From contig CM030937.1 of the NCBI GenBank assembly GCA_018136815.1, positions 4,524,226-4,588,225 of the forward strand: 64,000 nt of DNA, in the 5' to 3' direction. Under the pieces are notes generated by a model, which was given only the letters and a program-made list of their open reading frames with translations, did no database searches and was not told where the DNA came from. Below, piece after piece: positions 49,601 to 60,752 of this stretch. Position 1 is the stretch's first letter, and every line of letters begins with the position of its first letter. The stretch comes from Isochrysis galbana. Its lineage: Eukaryota; Haptophyta; Isochrysidales; Isochrysidaceae. The translations under genes were made by a program, and so were the position numbers.

Positions 49601-50054
49601 TTTAAAATTTTGGGGGATATAACGGCCTTACCTTAGAAAAAATACGGCAAAAATAACGCCATTACCCCACCCAATGCCCTTACTTTCTTACTTTACGGGT
49701 TTACCTGCTGTTTGAGGTAACGGCGTTTCTTTCATCTCGCCCCCTTCCCCCTCCCCCCCTCGCCCCCGTCCCCCTGTCCCCCTCCCCCTCCTTCCCCCGT
49801 CCTCCCCTGTGACGAAACGACAGGCCCTCATTTTCTTCACTTTTTGACCTCATTCTTTATTCTTTATGGGGATGGGGGGTGCCGAGGGGGGACAAAATAT
49901 AATATTGTCATATGTCTAACTCTATAAACCTTGAATCCCTGAGCGCTCTCGCTTGCCGCTTGCTCGCAACGATACTATTTAGAAAGTCATAAACACTATT
50001 TCCGAACCATAAGCATAAGCCCCGGGTCCGCGGGCCGCGGGTCCCCCCCCTACG
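49601..50054. other. Unassigned; short GGCCTTACC-type repeat
   Basis: GGCCTTACC, AACGCCATTACC, ATGCCCTTAC words (49,625-49,690) recur in altered order at 56,325-56,400, on the other side of the Copia region. A C-rich tract is at 49,738-49,805. Confidence 0.4.
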
Positions 50055-51302
50055 GGGGCGAATCCTGAGCACCGCACATCCCCTCCTTACCCCCTTGCTT
50101 TGAAGAAGGTCTGAGTGGCCGGTTGTTGCCGCGCATGAGTGAGCTAGGGGGCATAGTAGGTCCAGGTTCGCGCATAGCTTTGCGTGGTGCAGGCCACTGT
50201 AGTCGCTGCAATGCGTAAAGCAGCTTTTGTTGACCTGTTTTTGTTTTTAGGCTGTCTGCTAACCCCTGACAGAAAGATGCCATCTATTGTTGCAAGCTTT
50301 GCTGATGCAAACCATCTCAATCTAGATGGCAAGCTTTGCTGATGTGGGGCCAACCATCTATGACCAAGCTTTTCGGGCGCGCAGCTCCCGAGCGCTGCTA
50401 TAGGCGCGCGGCACGCGCAGCACATACGGACGGCGGTATATCACAGAGTGCCGTCATCTGCCAACACAACCCATTGGTCCTTACCGATAGAATCGGCTTT
50501 ACCGATAACTTTGTCTGCCAGATTCCTTTTCATCAAGTCATCAGCCTCTTTCATCATGTGCACCACCTTCTGGACCCTTCTCTACATTATCATCTGCAGT
50601 CGATGCACATCGAGTTCTTAGGGTTCCCGAGTCATTTGCACATCGACTTCTAGACCTCGCCTTCATCTTGGGGATCTCAGCTCACTCTAGATCGACTTAG
50701 TGCACCTAAGGAATCCCACATCATCAACACTCACGACGCTTCATCGGCTCATACTAAGGCAATACTCGCCGATTCCCTAAATCCTTGATTCCTTCTTTGT
50801 TCCCTCGCACGCCTTCCTGTTTGTCTCAGAGTATTATCCAAAGAACCGTGGTGGGGTATATGTAAGGGTTTGTGCGTGTGTGATTGTTGTAGAATCACCG
50901 TGCCCCAGGGGTATCTTGAGTTCCCCAGTGCCCCCAGGTGTCCCAGGCTCTGACCCCCTTCACCCCTGGAGCACTGTCTCTCTCACTGTCTGTCATGACC
51001 CTCCTGCTTTTTGTTGCCGCCCTGGCTGCTTCCTGGCATCCAGCGCGATATGGAGCTCCCACCCAGGTGTGTGCCACTGCCATACCTCTGCCCATGCCTG
51101 CCTGCCTGTCCCTGCCAGACTCGCACTCGCTCGTCGCACTCGACGAGCCTCGAACTGCAGCATGCGCACCTCACCGCAAGCGAGCGTCATCCCATTGCAC
51201 CAAGGGGGAGACCTTGGGGGCAGTGGGATGGGCCCTCTTCCTCCCCTGCCCCTTCTGTCTGCCTCAGGGTGAGCCCTCTGCAAAAATCTGCGATGAACTC
51301 GT
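50055..51302 (+). repeat. 5' flank of the Copia region, LTR-like fragments
   Basis: GGGGGCGAATCCTG, CACCGCACATCCC (50,055-50,090) recurs at 55,935-55,975. TAACCCCTGACAGAAAGATG (50,268-50,287) recurs inverted near 55,880-55,900. AAGCTTTGCTGATG is repeated locally at 50,295 and 50,328. These could be remnants of long terminal repeats, but no TG...CA pair could be closed. A frame at 50,938-51,378 is unrecognised. Confidence 0.4.
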
Positions 51303-54293
51303 GTCGAAGAACGCCGTCACCGGCGTCTTTTCACCAAAACGCCCAAGCGGCGCGTCACGGATGCCCACCCTCGCCTAGGTGTTGACACTGCTGCTGGTCC
51401 CGTTGTCGCCCAGGCAGTTGGGATTGCTTTGGTGTACCTACTTGTCGGCGACACTTGGGAATGCTACGAGATTCCAAACGTCCTTGTCTTGGCTGAGTGC
51501 AATACTGTGCTGTATTCTACACGGGTTATGCGAGATCTTTTTGGTTTCCGCCATGACCTCGATGCAGGCTACATCCATGTTCCTGGCGCTCATCCCATAC
51601 GTGTCCACGATGACTCAGCCGCATTTCGCATCCCAGTGCGATTCGTGGCATCTTCTGACACCCGTCCTCACTCTGTCCGCTGCCCACTTCGCCCCTCCGC
51701 GGCCTCTGCTTCGGCAGCTGCTACTGTGGTGCATGGAGACCTTGCCTCACACGCTCTGCTCTATCGACGCCTCGGTTTTCCTTACGCTGATCAATGGTCG
51801 CTTGTGCCCACCGCCACCGTTGGCCACAACCTGTCTCGCCACCGCCCCCCGACTGGCCTCCCCATGCCGGAAGCAGTTGTCCGTGGTCGCATGCGCGCCG
51901 CCCCCTTCTCCCGCCTCCCAACTTCCCTTGACGCCCAACCGCCTCCCGGAGCCATGGTCTACATGGACTTTGCCGGCCCGCTTTTGGAGAGCATCCTCTT
52001 CAAGTACACATGCTACTGCGGTACTGTGGATGCTGGTAGCGGCTTCACCCGGGTATGGCCCGCGCGAGCCATGACCGCCGAGGTCGCAGCCTCAGCTCTA
52101 GGCCAATTCATTGCAGACGTCGCCGCTCATCTTCGCTCCCTTGACGGCACATACAAGCCCTCCATTGTGCGATCCGACAAGGGAAGCGCTTTCCTCTCCT
52201 ATCACTTCCGAGACTTCCTTGCTCACCGTCGTATCCGTGCAAGCTACTCATCGGAATACACGCCGCAACAAAACTCACATGTGGAACGTATGTGGGGCGT
52301 CACCTTTGGTACAGCCCGCGTCCTTCTTGCTGCTGCTGGTCTGCCTCCGTCCTTTCATCCCTTTGCCATGCAGACAGCGGTTTGGATCACCAACAGGCTT
52401 CCACGACCTTCTCGCCGGAACTTGTCGCCTTATCAACTCCTCACTGGGCATCCCCCTGACATCCGTTGTCTCTATGCTTTTGGTTGCCTTTGTGCCGTCG
52501 TTGCCCCCGTGCCGCGACGTGTTGGCGATCGCCACTTCGCCGACAGAGGTTGGTATGGCCTCTACATGGGGCCTTCTGAGGAGAGCCCTGGCCATGTTGT
52601 CTACTTACTCGACTCCAAACGTGTCATTGTTGCAGCCAAGATCCGCGTATGGGAGGACCAGTTCCCAGGCCTCAAGGATGAGCCTAGACCCAACTGGCTT
52701 GAGAATGACGACGATCCAGCTGCATTTGCACCTGCCCCCTCCCCTGCCCCCGTTCCAACTCCTGTACCTGCACCTACTGCAGCACCATCTGCAATTCGTC
52801 GCTCCCCACGCCTCCTTGAGCTCGAGCACCAACGTCATGGTATGAATACTACTTCTGCTCACGTACTTGCAATGCAGGATACCTCTATGGCTCAGGCTGC
52901 AGCTGTGTTTGCTCTTGGAGCTGCAGCGGCAGGGTTCGATTCTCGATCTGACCCTTTATGTTTTGCTTTTACCTCCGACCTGCTCACTACCGGCGACAGC
53001 TGTCCACCTTTTGCTCACGCCGGTAGCGACCATTCACCCTTCGCCCAAGCCGTCACCGTTGTTGCCGACATGGGGGATGTGACGGTCCCCAAGACGTACC
53101 GTCAAGCGCTTCAGTCCACCCATGCCGACTATTGGCGCGTGGCCATCAACAAGGAGCTCGGCGGCCTCATGGCACTTCGCACTTGGGAGTGCGTTCCCGA
53201 GGACGCCATGCCCGAGGGCGCCAACCTTATGGATTGCCATTTTGTCTTCGCCGTCAAACGCAAGGCCGACGGCTCCATCGAGAAATTCAAGGCCCGCCTC
53301 GTCGCCGACGGCAATACTCAACGATACGGAGTCGATTTCGACCGCATCTTCTCTACCGTGGTCAAAACGGTTACCATCCGTCTCGTGCTTGCCATCGCTG
53401 CCGCTCGTGACTACAACTTGTCCTCCATCGACGTCCGCCAAGCTTATCTGCAAGCCACTCTTCCACAGCCCCTCTTCATGCGCATGCCACCTGGCCTCCC
53501 GCCTCGTGACTGTCGCGGGGTTCGTCTCGTGTGCAAATTATTGCGCTCTATCTATGGCCTCCGTCAAGCTGGGCGCGAATGGGCCGAGCTTCTCACCTCT
53601 TTCCTCCTGAAGTGGGGCTTCACGCGCTCTCCTATCGATGTCTGTCTCTACATCTTCATCAGCGGCTCGTCTTTGCTTTGGGTGCTGGTGTACGTGGACG
53701 ACGCCCTCATCGTCGACAATGACTCCGGCCTCCGCACTCGTTTTGTTCACGATCTCGGCGATAGGTTCCCCATTGAAGACAAGGGCGAACTCTCGTGGAT
53801 CCTCAATGTTGCCGTGGCTCGTGACCGTCCGCGTCGGATCCTCACCTTATCTCAGAGTCTTTACGTCTCAGATCTCCTTCAACGGCATGATGTTTTCCTA
53901 TCTAGCACTACCACACGCACCTTCAAATCCCCTCTCGGCGCCCTCCACCTCGATCCATCTGATTCACCCACGCCTGGCTCTGTTGCTTTTGACTCCATGG
54001 CCTCCAAGCGCGACACCTATATGGCCATCGTTGGGGGCCTCCTCTGGCTTGCCAACATGTCTAGGCCAGATCTCGCATATGCAGCCTCGCAGCTCTCACG
54101 CTTCATGACCAACCCTGGTCCTACGCACTTCGCCGCTGCCGTCCGCGTCCTTTGCTACGTGCGTGACTCCTCCACCTGCGCTCTGCTCTTTCGCCCGGAT
54201 CCCTCGCTGCCCTTTCTAGTCCATGTCGACTCAAATTGTGTTGCGGGTAAAGGGGGGGCCTTGTACACTTCCCCCCGTCCGTTCCGTTTTTAG
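51303..54293 (+). pseudogene. Copia (Ty1-type) retrotransposon pol, both ends lost
   Basis: One frame, open from at least 51,303 (first codon listed TTG 51,429), encodes the end of the protease-to-integrase linker (IPNVLVLAECNTVL), a pre-integrase segment (HALLYRRLGFP) and the integrase core (YMDFAGP; VRSDKGSAF; QNSHVERMWG). Copia reverse transcriptase follows (TWECVPEDAMPEG, ARLVADGNTQRYG, SIDVRQAYLQATLP, IYGLRQAGREW, catalytic YVDDALIV). It ends early in RNase H (VHVDSNCVAGKG) with a stop at 54,291. Gag, most of protease and nearly all RNase H are missing. The central frame is intact over ~950 codons, so the loss is recent. Confidence 0.85.
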
Positions 54294-54604
54294 GTCTTCC
54301 CGCGCGACTCCCTCTCCGTCGCCGCGCCCCAGTCCCCTTCTTCCCGTATCGTCCCGTATCGGTCCGCCCCCCCCTCTCCTCCCCGCGGAAGCCCTCTTCC
54401 CCCTCTCCCCTCCCGTCTCTCCCCGAGTGCTTCCTTGAGTTCCCGACCCCCTTTTGTCTATCTCTTTCCCGCGCGATTCCCTTCCCCCCCCCGCGCGTGA
54501 CGTTTTCTCTCGGTGTCTTGACTACGCTCCGCGCCATCGCTCGAGCGCCTTCCGTGCCCCCTTGTCCGTCCCTCGTTCCCGTTCTCGTGTCGCTGTGCCC
54601 CGTG

Positions 54605-55795
54605 ATGGCTGAGAGTGCGCCCATGTCTTCGGCCCCGTCCCCGCACGCTTCCTCGGCTCCCGATTGTTCACCCTCCATGCTCCAGTTGGGCCATACTTCT
54701 CATGTTACAGTTCAGCCTCCTCTCACACCCAGCCGCACCACAGCCACAGCTCCACAAGATTCACCACATGGTAGCGGAGGAGTGCCTTCCTCACCCTTCC
54801 ATCCTCTCCTCACTCCTCACATCCCCACCGCCACCGCCCCTCCAGCCCCATCCCCCTCCCTCGAGCGGCCCACCCCACTCATCTTCGGTTGCGCCGTCGT
54901 CGTGGTTGAGGACGTCCGCGGGCCGAAAGGCAGCCTCGACCGTCCTCGCGCCTCCGTCGGTCGTTTCCTCGGCATCCGCGGCTCTTCCTACCTCGTCCTC
55001 CGCGACAATCGCCTTGGAGTCGTCCACCAACATCACGTGCGTCCTCTCAACGAGCTCGCCCTCGTCCGCTCCAGCCTCCCCTCCGCCGTCGCCGCCGTCG
55101 ACGTCGCCGTCCAAACTCTCGCCGACGCCGCACCCTCGCCACTCGTGCCCGTCGTCGACGCCACCCGCACTGCCCCTCCCACCGTCGACATCCCACTCGG
55201 CGCTCGCCTCGAAGTCCTCTGGCCCCACCGCGACAACGCCCTCGCCCCTGCCTGGTACAAGGGCACAGTCGTCGACGCGCGCACCTACGCCTCTGGCCGC
55301 CGACGCCACACCGTCGCCTACGACGGCTACCCCGACGACACCTACGCCCATGACCTCGCCTCCCCCGACTTCCAATGGCGCCTTCTCGACGCCCCCGACC
55401 CCGCCTCCGCACTGCCCGCCTCCTCCCGCCCCGGCCCCGTGACTCGCTCCCGCGCCGCCGCCTCCGCCTTCGCCGCATCCGCTCTCGCCATGGAGTCCGT
55501 CGCCTCCAGCGAACACACCAACGTCTACAACTCCGTCCTCGACCACATCCTCGGCGATGCCGCCCCCCCCTTCTTGGCCGCCACCGCCGACTCCCTCGAT
55601 GCCGCACGCTCGCGTCTCCTCGCCGCCTCCGCCGGCCTTTTGCCGGGACTCGTTACTGCGCCAAAAGTTGCCCAGGTTAAAAGCCTCGCGGGGGCAAGAG
55701 GCGGGAGGGGGGGGGGGGGAGGGATAGGGATAGGGACCCAGAGCACTATTTTGGGAACAAGCTTTCCATCGAGCTTTGGTGGACTCCAAAATTGA
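54605..55795 (+). pseudogene. Second Copia-related fragment with Tudor/chromo-like module
   Basis: A 396-residue frame from ATG 54,605 (MAESAPMSSAPSPHA). After a Pro/Ser-rich start it has FGCAVVVVEDVRGPKG, ASVGRFLGIRGSSYLV and VHQHHVRPLNE, the segment after the integrase core in Copia elements. A module LGARLEVLWPHRDNAL, WYKGTVVDARTYASG, HTVAYDGYPDD follows, typical of the Tudor/chromo-like inserts between integrase and reverse transcriptase in algal Copia elements. Integrase core and reverse transcriptase are absent. It directly follows the truncated first element, so one probably inserted into or recombined with the other. Confidence 0.6.
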
Positions 55796-55799
55796 CCAT

Positions 55800-56599
55800 C
55801 TATGCAGCAAGCTTTTGAGCAAGCTTTGTTGTAAATATCACCCATCTTTGAAAACAATAAGCTATCCCTAATTCTCAACCATCTTTCTGTCAGGGGTTAC
55901 TATCTGCTGTCTGTCTTTCTGGCCCCCGGGGGGGCGGGGGGGCGAATCCTGGCCACCGCACATCCCTTCCCTACTTCCTTACCCCCTTGCCGATCGCCGT
56001 CGCCGTCGCGCGCCTCGTTGCCATCGCGCGCCTCCTCGCCGTCGCGCGCCTCCTCGCCGTCACACTGTTCGCTATCGCCGCGCCCAGCATCCAGCATCGC
56101 CGTCGCATCTCGCATCCCTCACTCATCGCCGACGCGCGCCTGGCCGTACGCGTGCGTGTGTGTGTAAAACTACACTTACACTTGAGTTTGTGTATTTGCG
56201 TTGCGTGTTGCTTGTTTGCTGTAGTCCAAGTGCACGAGAACGAGAGCGCCGCACAGCGGCAATTAGCTCGGCGAAGGCGCCGGTTAGAAGAGGCGTCGAC
56301 GCCCCAAAAAACCAAAAATAAGACGGATAAAGGCCTTACCTTTGCCCTTACCCCCTCGCACCCTGTCGTAAGGCCATTATGCAGCCACAATGCCCTTATT
56401 GGAGTTTGGCCTACTACCGTTGAGGGTTGAGGTCCCGACGGTGTGCACGAGTGCTTGCAGCGCAGCCTTGCGAAAGGCACCATCGTCGTCCAGTGGAAGT
56501 TGGATTGTGTGACAGTGCCAATATTCAGAGCTGTTGCGGGTAGGGGGGGGGTCGTTCATACCCCAATGCATCTTTCCCGCCATTAGATCTCCTCGCGTG
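55800..56599. repeat. 3' flank of the Copia region
   Basis: 55,755-55,990 shares the GCGAATCCTG, CACCGCACATCCC and AAGCTTT blocks with 50,055-50,340. The GCGCGCCTC repeats at 56,010-56,060 are simple sequence. 56,325-56,400 carries the GGCCTTACC words also seen at 49.6 kb. No gene. Confidence 0.4.
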
Positions 56600-57075
56600 A
56601 CTCCCTCTCCGTCGTCTAGTACCGCGTCACGCTCGCCTTTCGTCCGCTCCCGATAGGATCGTCCCCTCGCGTCCCTCTCTCCCCGTTTCCCGCCTCGTCT
56701 CTCCTTTCCTCTCTCCCCGTTCCCCCTGAGTGTTTCCGCCCGCCGTCATCTCTCTTCTTTCCCGTGTGTTCTCTCTTTCCCCCCGCGTGCCTTCTCTTGG
56801 GTCGGTATCTCTTCTGACGCCCAGCGCTATCGCTCGAGCGCTCCTGTGGTCTCCTGCCCTCTGTGCCCTCCGTCCTCGTTCCCGCCTCACGTGATCACAT
56901 GCCAGTCGAGGACTCCCGTTCATCCTCAGCCCCTTCGATGCGTGCTCCCCATGTGTCCGGTAGCCCGCGCCCCATGCCTCCGAATTGTACCTCACATGTT
57001 ACATGCATCAACTCTCCTGCCTCTACATGCAACACAGCCACAGCTCCACTCCATCTCACACAAGAGCCTTGGTGA
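56600..57075 (+). repeat. Diverged copy of the 54.3-54.8 kb segment
   Basis: GACTCCCTCTCCGTCG, CGCTATCGCTCGAGCGC, TCACATGTTAC and ACACAGCCACAGCTCCAC follow in the same order as in 54,310-54,760. It represents the 5' part of the second Copia-related element. Confidence 0.6.
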
Positions 57076-57325
57076 TGCCGCCCAGCTCTCCCTCGGCCTT
57101 CAAACATTCTACCAAGAATTCATCGTTGTCAAGATCAAGAGCGAGAGCGACTTCGAAAACGTTCCCATATGTGTCAACCCTCGGGTCTGTGTGATTCTTC
57201 ACGCGCATTGAGTGTTGTGGTGCGGCGTGGTAGAACATGCAACCACCAACCCACGCGCGGCGGCGCTCCGGGTCGGTGCCGATGTGTTGTGGAAAGCGCG
57301 AAAGCACGGGCTCTCCCGGGCGCAT
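57056..57325 (-). CDS. Unassigned 90-residue frame
   Basis: From ATG 57,325: MRPGEPVLSRFPQHIG, FYHAAPQHSMRVKNHTDP, FEVALALDLDNDEFLVE. Balanced amino-acid composition and few biased residues make it more protein-like than the surrounding frames. No family is recognised and it overlaps the end of the Copia-related repeat. It may be a fragment of a larger gene. Confidence 0.25.
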   Translation of the reverse strand: MRPGEPVLSRFPQHIGTDPERRRAWVGGCMFYHAAPQHSMRVKNHTDPRVDTYGNVFEVALALDLDNDEFLVECLKAEGELGGITKALV

Positions 57326-58137
57326 TTGGTGTTTGCGTGTTGGGAGCAAAGCGGAAAGAATTAAAGGCGCATGGCCCGGAGGAAGGGAGGGGGGGATAGG
57401 GGATAGGCAGGAAGGGAGGGGGGGGGGGGGGCAGTAGAAGTCACAAGCGCAGAACCGGGACGGAAGAAGTCCCGCGCCTTGGCTGTGGCAGCGGGCTAGA
57501 TGAGCGGGCCTCTGTGGGGAGGAATCAGTACGATGTACGATGTGGGGCCAGTGCAGGCGAATGCGTGCGGCGCGCGGCGCGCGCCGCCAGTGGTTGTCGG
57601 GACTGTTGTGATGAATGCTCAGCCCCTGCCAAGAGACATGGGCCGATGGTGGTTGTGCAGGCCCACCCAGGGGGTGCCTGCGATGGAGGATGGAGGATGG
57701 AGGGATGGAGGGAGGGGGGCGCGAGACCCCAATTGACCCCTACTTGGGCAAAACGTAGATTGAAAGGCTAGCTACTAGCTAGGGGTGACAGGTCCCTCCC
57801 TGTCAAAACGTGAGTTTGTGTCCTTTTCCCGGGAAAGTCGCGCACGCACGCATATGGGCAAATTTCTCGCCACAGAAGACGGAGTGTTCTGAGAGAATCC
57901 AACTATGAACTAGGACCCCATCTGATCGTGATTGACCTCATAACACAACGCACGACACACTTCGCACTTACACTTACGTCCAACGGTAAAGTCCCGCCAT
58001 CATAGCCAACAGCAATCAAACATACAAAGATAAGAAACGCGCCTCTGGATCAGGGATGAGGCTGTAGATAGAGCACAAGATGCATCCCCGGTATCGCAGC
58101 TATCCTGCGCTGCGCACGACAGCCCCCGTGTCTAGAT
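57326..58137. other. No recognisable gene
   Basis: Intergenic, with G-rich runs at 57,390-57,430. It includes the 3' region of the ER protein gene. Confidence 0.35.
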
Positions 58138-59064
58138 CTACAGCTCTTCCTTGGGTTGCACAATTGGAAGACCTGATCCCGCGTCGTAGATGTCACCCAT
58201 ATCGTCCATTGTAGGCTTCACCTGGTTGCTATCCTCAGCGCCATCGTGGCTTCCAATATCCTCTGAGACGTCCTCGTCCATATCTTCAGGCATCATGTCC
58301 TTGAGCTTGTCCATCATCCCTGCCAAGTCCTCCCGCCGGTACATGGTGCCGCTCATGCCACTTTCCTTCAGGTTGGCCTGCATGTCCTGCATCTGTTTCT
58401 CTTCCGGCGTCAAGGGCACGAACGTCTCATCAACTTCGCGCTGCTTATTGAGCGGCGGCGCCTTCTTTTTGCACACGCCTGCTGCGCGGTTGCAAATGTA
58501 GCGCTGCACCTGCTCAAGCTCCGTCTTGTCCTTGATGGCCTTGTACAAGATCTCAGTGAAATCAGTGTCTGCACGATCGAGAACCTCGTTGCAGGCGGCC
58601 TCAACGGTGCGGCACTCCCGACCGCACTTGCCCACGTCTGGCTGTGTGGCCAAGAGCAGCTTCTCCCCTTCCTGCGCCAAATCGATGCGCGCCACCCATT
58701 CTCCTTCAGGCTTGAGAGGGTTGCACATTTTCTCGGTAAACTCCTGCACTTCCGCCTCCCCATCGAACTCGACGGTCTCGCGCTTCCGCCTCTTTTGGTA
58801 GGCGAAGCGCTTCTCGAGCACCTGCTGCGACTTGTCGTATGCAACATCCACCATCTTACGGCACACACCGCAGTAGATGTACTTGAGGTCTGACTTAATG
58901 GGCGCCGCCATCGGCTCCAGATTCTTCCGTCCCATCGGCGAGCCCTTGATGCCCATCTCTTCGAGCATCTCTTCTTCCTCGGCAGACATCTGCATCTGTG
59001 CCGCTGCGTGCCGGCATACGCTGAGCAGCAGCGCTCCGGCGAAAAGCAGCCGTATGCAGGACAT
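58138..59064 (-). CDS. ER-retained saposin-like (Canopy/MIR-interacting type) protein
   Basis: A 308-residue intronless frame from ATG 59,064. A signal peptide (LLFAGALLLSVCRHAAA) precedes an acidic helix. The conserved domain has paired cysteines (IYCGVCRKMVDVAYDK; MCNPLKPEGEW; CGRECRTVEAAC; YICNRAAGVCKKK), the pattern of the DUF3456 saposin-like family that includes Canopy proteins, which assist folding or trafficking of membrane proteins in the ER. A helix with KDMMPEDMDEDVSEDIG is very acidic. The C terminus KEEL resembles a KDEL/HDEL retention signal. Together this gives a soluble ER-lumen protein. The client proteins are unknown. Confidence 0.82.
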   Translation of the reverse strand: MSCIRLLFAGALLLSVCRHAAAQMQMSAEEEEMLEEMGIKGSPMGRKNLEPMAAPIKSDLKYIYCGVCRKMVDVAYDKSQQVLEKRFAYQKRRKRETVEFDGEAEVQEFTEKMCNPLKPEGEWVARIDLAQEGEKLLLATQPDVGKCGRECRTVEAACNEVLDRADTDFTEILYKAIKDKTELEQVQRYICNRAAGVCKKKAPPLNKQREVDETFVPLTPEEKQMQDMQANLKESGMSGTMYRREDLAGMMDKLKDMMPEDMDEDVSEDIGSHDGAEDSNQVKPTMDDMGDIYDAGSGLPIVQPKEEL

Positions 59065-59964
59065 GGCGCGAGAGGGCGCACGATGACGTCACACTACTTT
59101 AGGCGTCGTCGGCGAGCCTCTACTCTACTCTAGAGTAGAGTCGAGATATTCGCACTAAAGTAGGTAGTAGGAGCTCCCTTCCTATCCGGCGGGGGAGTCG
59201 AACTGTGCCTTAACCCTAGTATATGCCTAAAAACGGGATTTTGAGTGCTTGAATATCGGCTGTGGGACTCTGCGAGGCCCATATTTTTGGCTGGGAGGCC
59301 AGCACATAGGCGGACTAGAACCCCCTAAGCAGCATAGCATAAGGACATGAGCTTAAAATACTTTTTACGTGGTGCGAAAAGCGAAAACGCCGAAATCACG
59401 AAATTTGTGAAAAACGCAAAAAAACCTCCGACTACTCCATAAGACAACGGTGGCACGAAAAAAAGCACTGAAGGTGGTGTAGTAGGCGCCCGTGCCGTCA
59501 TTGCACGCCAAGCACCTGAGTTGGAAGCGTTTGGGTGACTCTCCATTGCACACTCTGCATGGTGGGGGGGGGGGGGGGGGCGGTTTCGCGCGAGCAGAGA
59601 GCGCAGGCGCAGGGGGCTCCCGCCAGGTTTTCGTGGCAACGTTCTCCCGCGCTTCCAAAACCAAGCATAATTGACGAATTTATTACAGGTACTGGTGCCC
59701 AAGCCGGTAGGGGGCCTCATATCAGCCCTAGAGGGCCCCTATAGCCCTCCCACGGCCCCTAGAGGCTCCCTATAGCCATATATGTACTATAAATAGCGTC
59801 ATCGTCCACCTGGTGGATTAGGCATATACGAGGGTTAACCCTAGTACTTGCATAAATGGATTTTTAGTTTGTATTTGGCAGGATTTGGGTTGCAGGTGCA
59901 GGTGCAGGTGCCCAGGGCCCACATATTTTGTGCCAGGCTGCCTACTAATCTTATGATTGGTCGC
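59065..59964. repeat. Diverged repeat pair with TTAACCCTAGTATATGCC ends
   Basis: TTAACCCTAGTATATGCCTA (59,211-59,230) appears inverted at about 59,820-59,840 as TTAGGCATATACGAGGGTTAA. AACCCTAGTA...GCCCACATATTTT blocks also recur as direct repeats at 59,211-59,310 and 59,834-59,945. G-tract of 18 at 59,563. It may be a small decayed transposon. No gene. Confidence 0.5.
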
Positions 59965-60300
59965 CATGGACCATGGAGGGGCCTCGCGCCCCCCCCCACT
60001 CTCTCGATCCCCCTCATGCCTCATGCTCATGCCTCATGGGGGGCGAGAACCATCCACCATCCACCCCCTTGCGCTGCCTCTTGGCATGCAGGGGGGACTC
60101 ATCCAGACTGCCCAAACTCCAGACTCTCCGAGAGAGCTGGGAGATCACACGCCCCGGCCCGCGCTGGCCTGCTTGCCTGCTTGTCGCTCTGACCAAGCCC
60201 TCCATCCTCCCCCAAGACCTGGACCCTCCCGATCTCCTGATCAGGAACCCCCAGCCACCAGCCACCAGCCAGCTCCAGCCGACCTTTAGGGGCGAGAGCC
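59965..60300 (+). repeat. Element A, diverged copy
   Basis: ATGGACCATGGAGGGGC, then CTCGATCCCCCTCATGCC, GGGGGGCGAGAACCATCC and CCAGCTCCAGCCGACC match the order of element A blocks. The frame MDHGGASRPPPLSRSPS remains open to 60,289. Confidence 0.5.
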
Positions 60301-60435
60301 AGCGATGGAGATTAATTAACTTCTTAATTGTCTCACCGCACACGCGGCCGTGGACCCTCTACTTTCTACTCACAGGGGTGGTGTGTCTGGTGTGGCTGTG
60401 GGATGTGGATTGTGTGTGCTGCATGCTGTCAACCA

Positions 60436-60454
60436 CAACTAAGTTTATACTTAG
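60436..60454 (+). repeat. Shared leader motif, copy 6
   Basis: CAACTAAGTTTATACTTAG, followed by ACGCGATGGAGCGCGCC. The right arm is altered but the spacing to the ORF1 ATG is kept. Confidence 0.7.
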
Positions 60455-60459
60455 ACGCG

Positions 60460-60752
60460 ATGGAGCGCGCCGCCGCGACTCCCCTCTCCTTCGGGCCCCC
60501 TGCCGAGGGCGCCCCACCAGTGCCCATGGAGCAGCCGCTGTCGAAGCGGCCGCGTCCGCCCACCGAGGCCGAGCAGGTGCGTGCGACTCCGGTCGCGCCA
60601 CACGGCCCGTACCTCAAGTTGCATCCTCTCCGAGCCAGACTTCTGGGCCCGCTCGGCGAGGGGCCCGTGGCACATAGCGGTCAACGAGGATTGCGCGCAA
60701 CAATTCAAGGCCAAATACGGCGACCACACCATCATTCGCGCCCTAGGCCAAG
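60460..60752 (+). pseudogene. LINE ORF1 remnant (MERA type)
   Basis: ATG 60,460 starts MERAAATPLSFGPPAEG. After a frameshift near 60,625 the block GPWHIAVNEDCAQQFKAKYG, matching GPWIFYVDEDAHDQFKAAYG of 37-38 kb, lies in another frame. The remnant stops at the Tudor-like frame on the opposite strand. Confidence 0.6.

Noticed and set aside
54791-55822. 343-residue antisense frame in the Copia-related fragment
   Set aside because: Gly/Val/Ala-rich shadow; the plus strand has the Copia motifs.
59211-59230. Telomere-like CCCTAG sequence
   Set aside because: Single partial match, no tandem telomere repeat.
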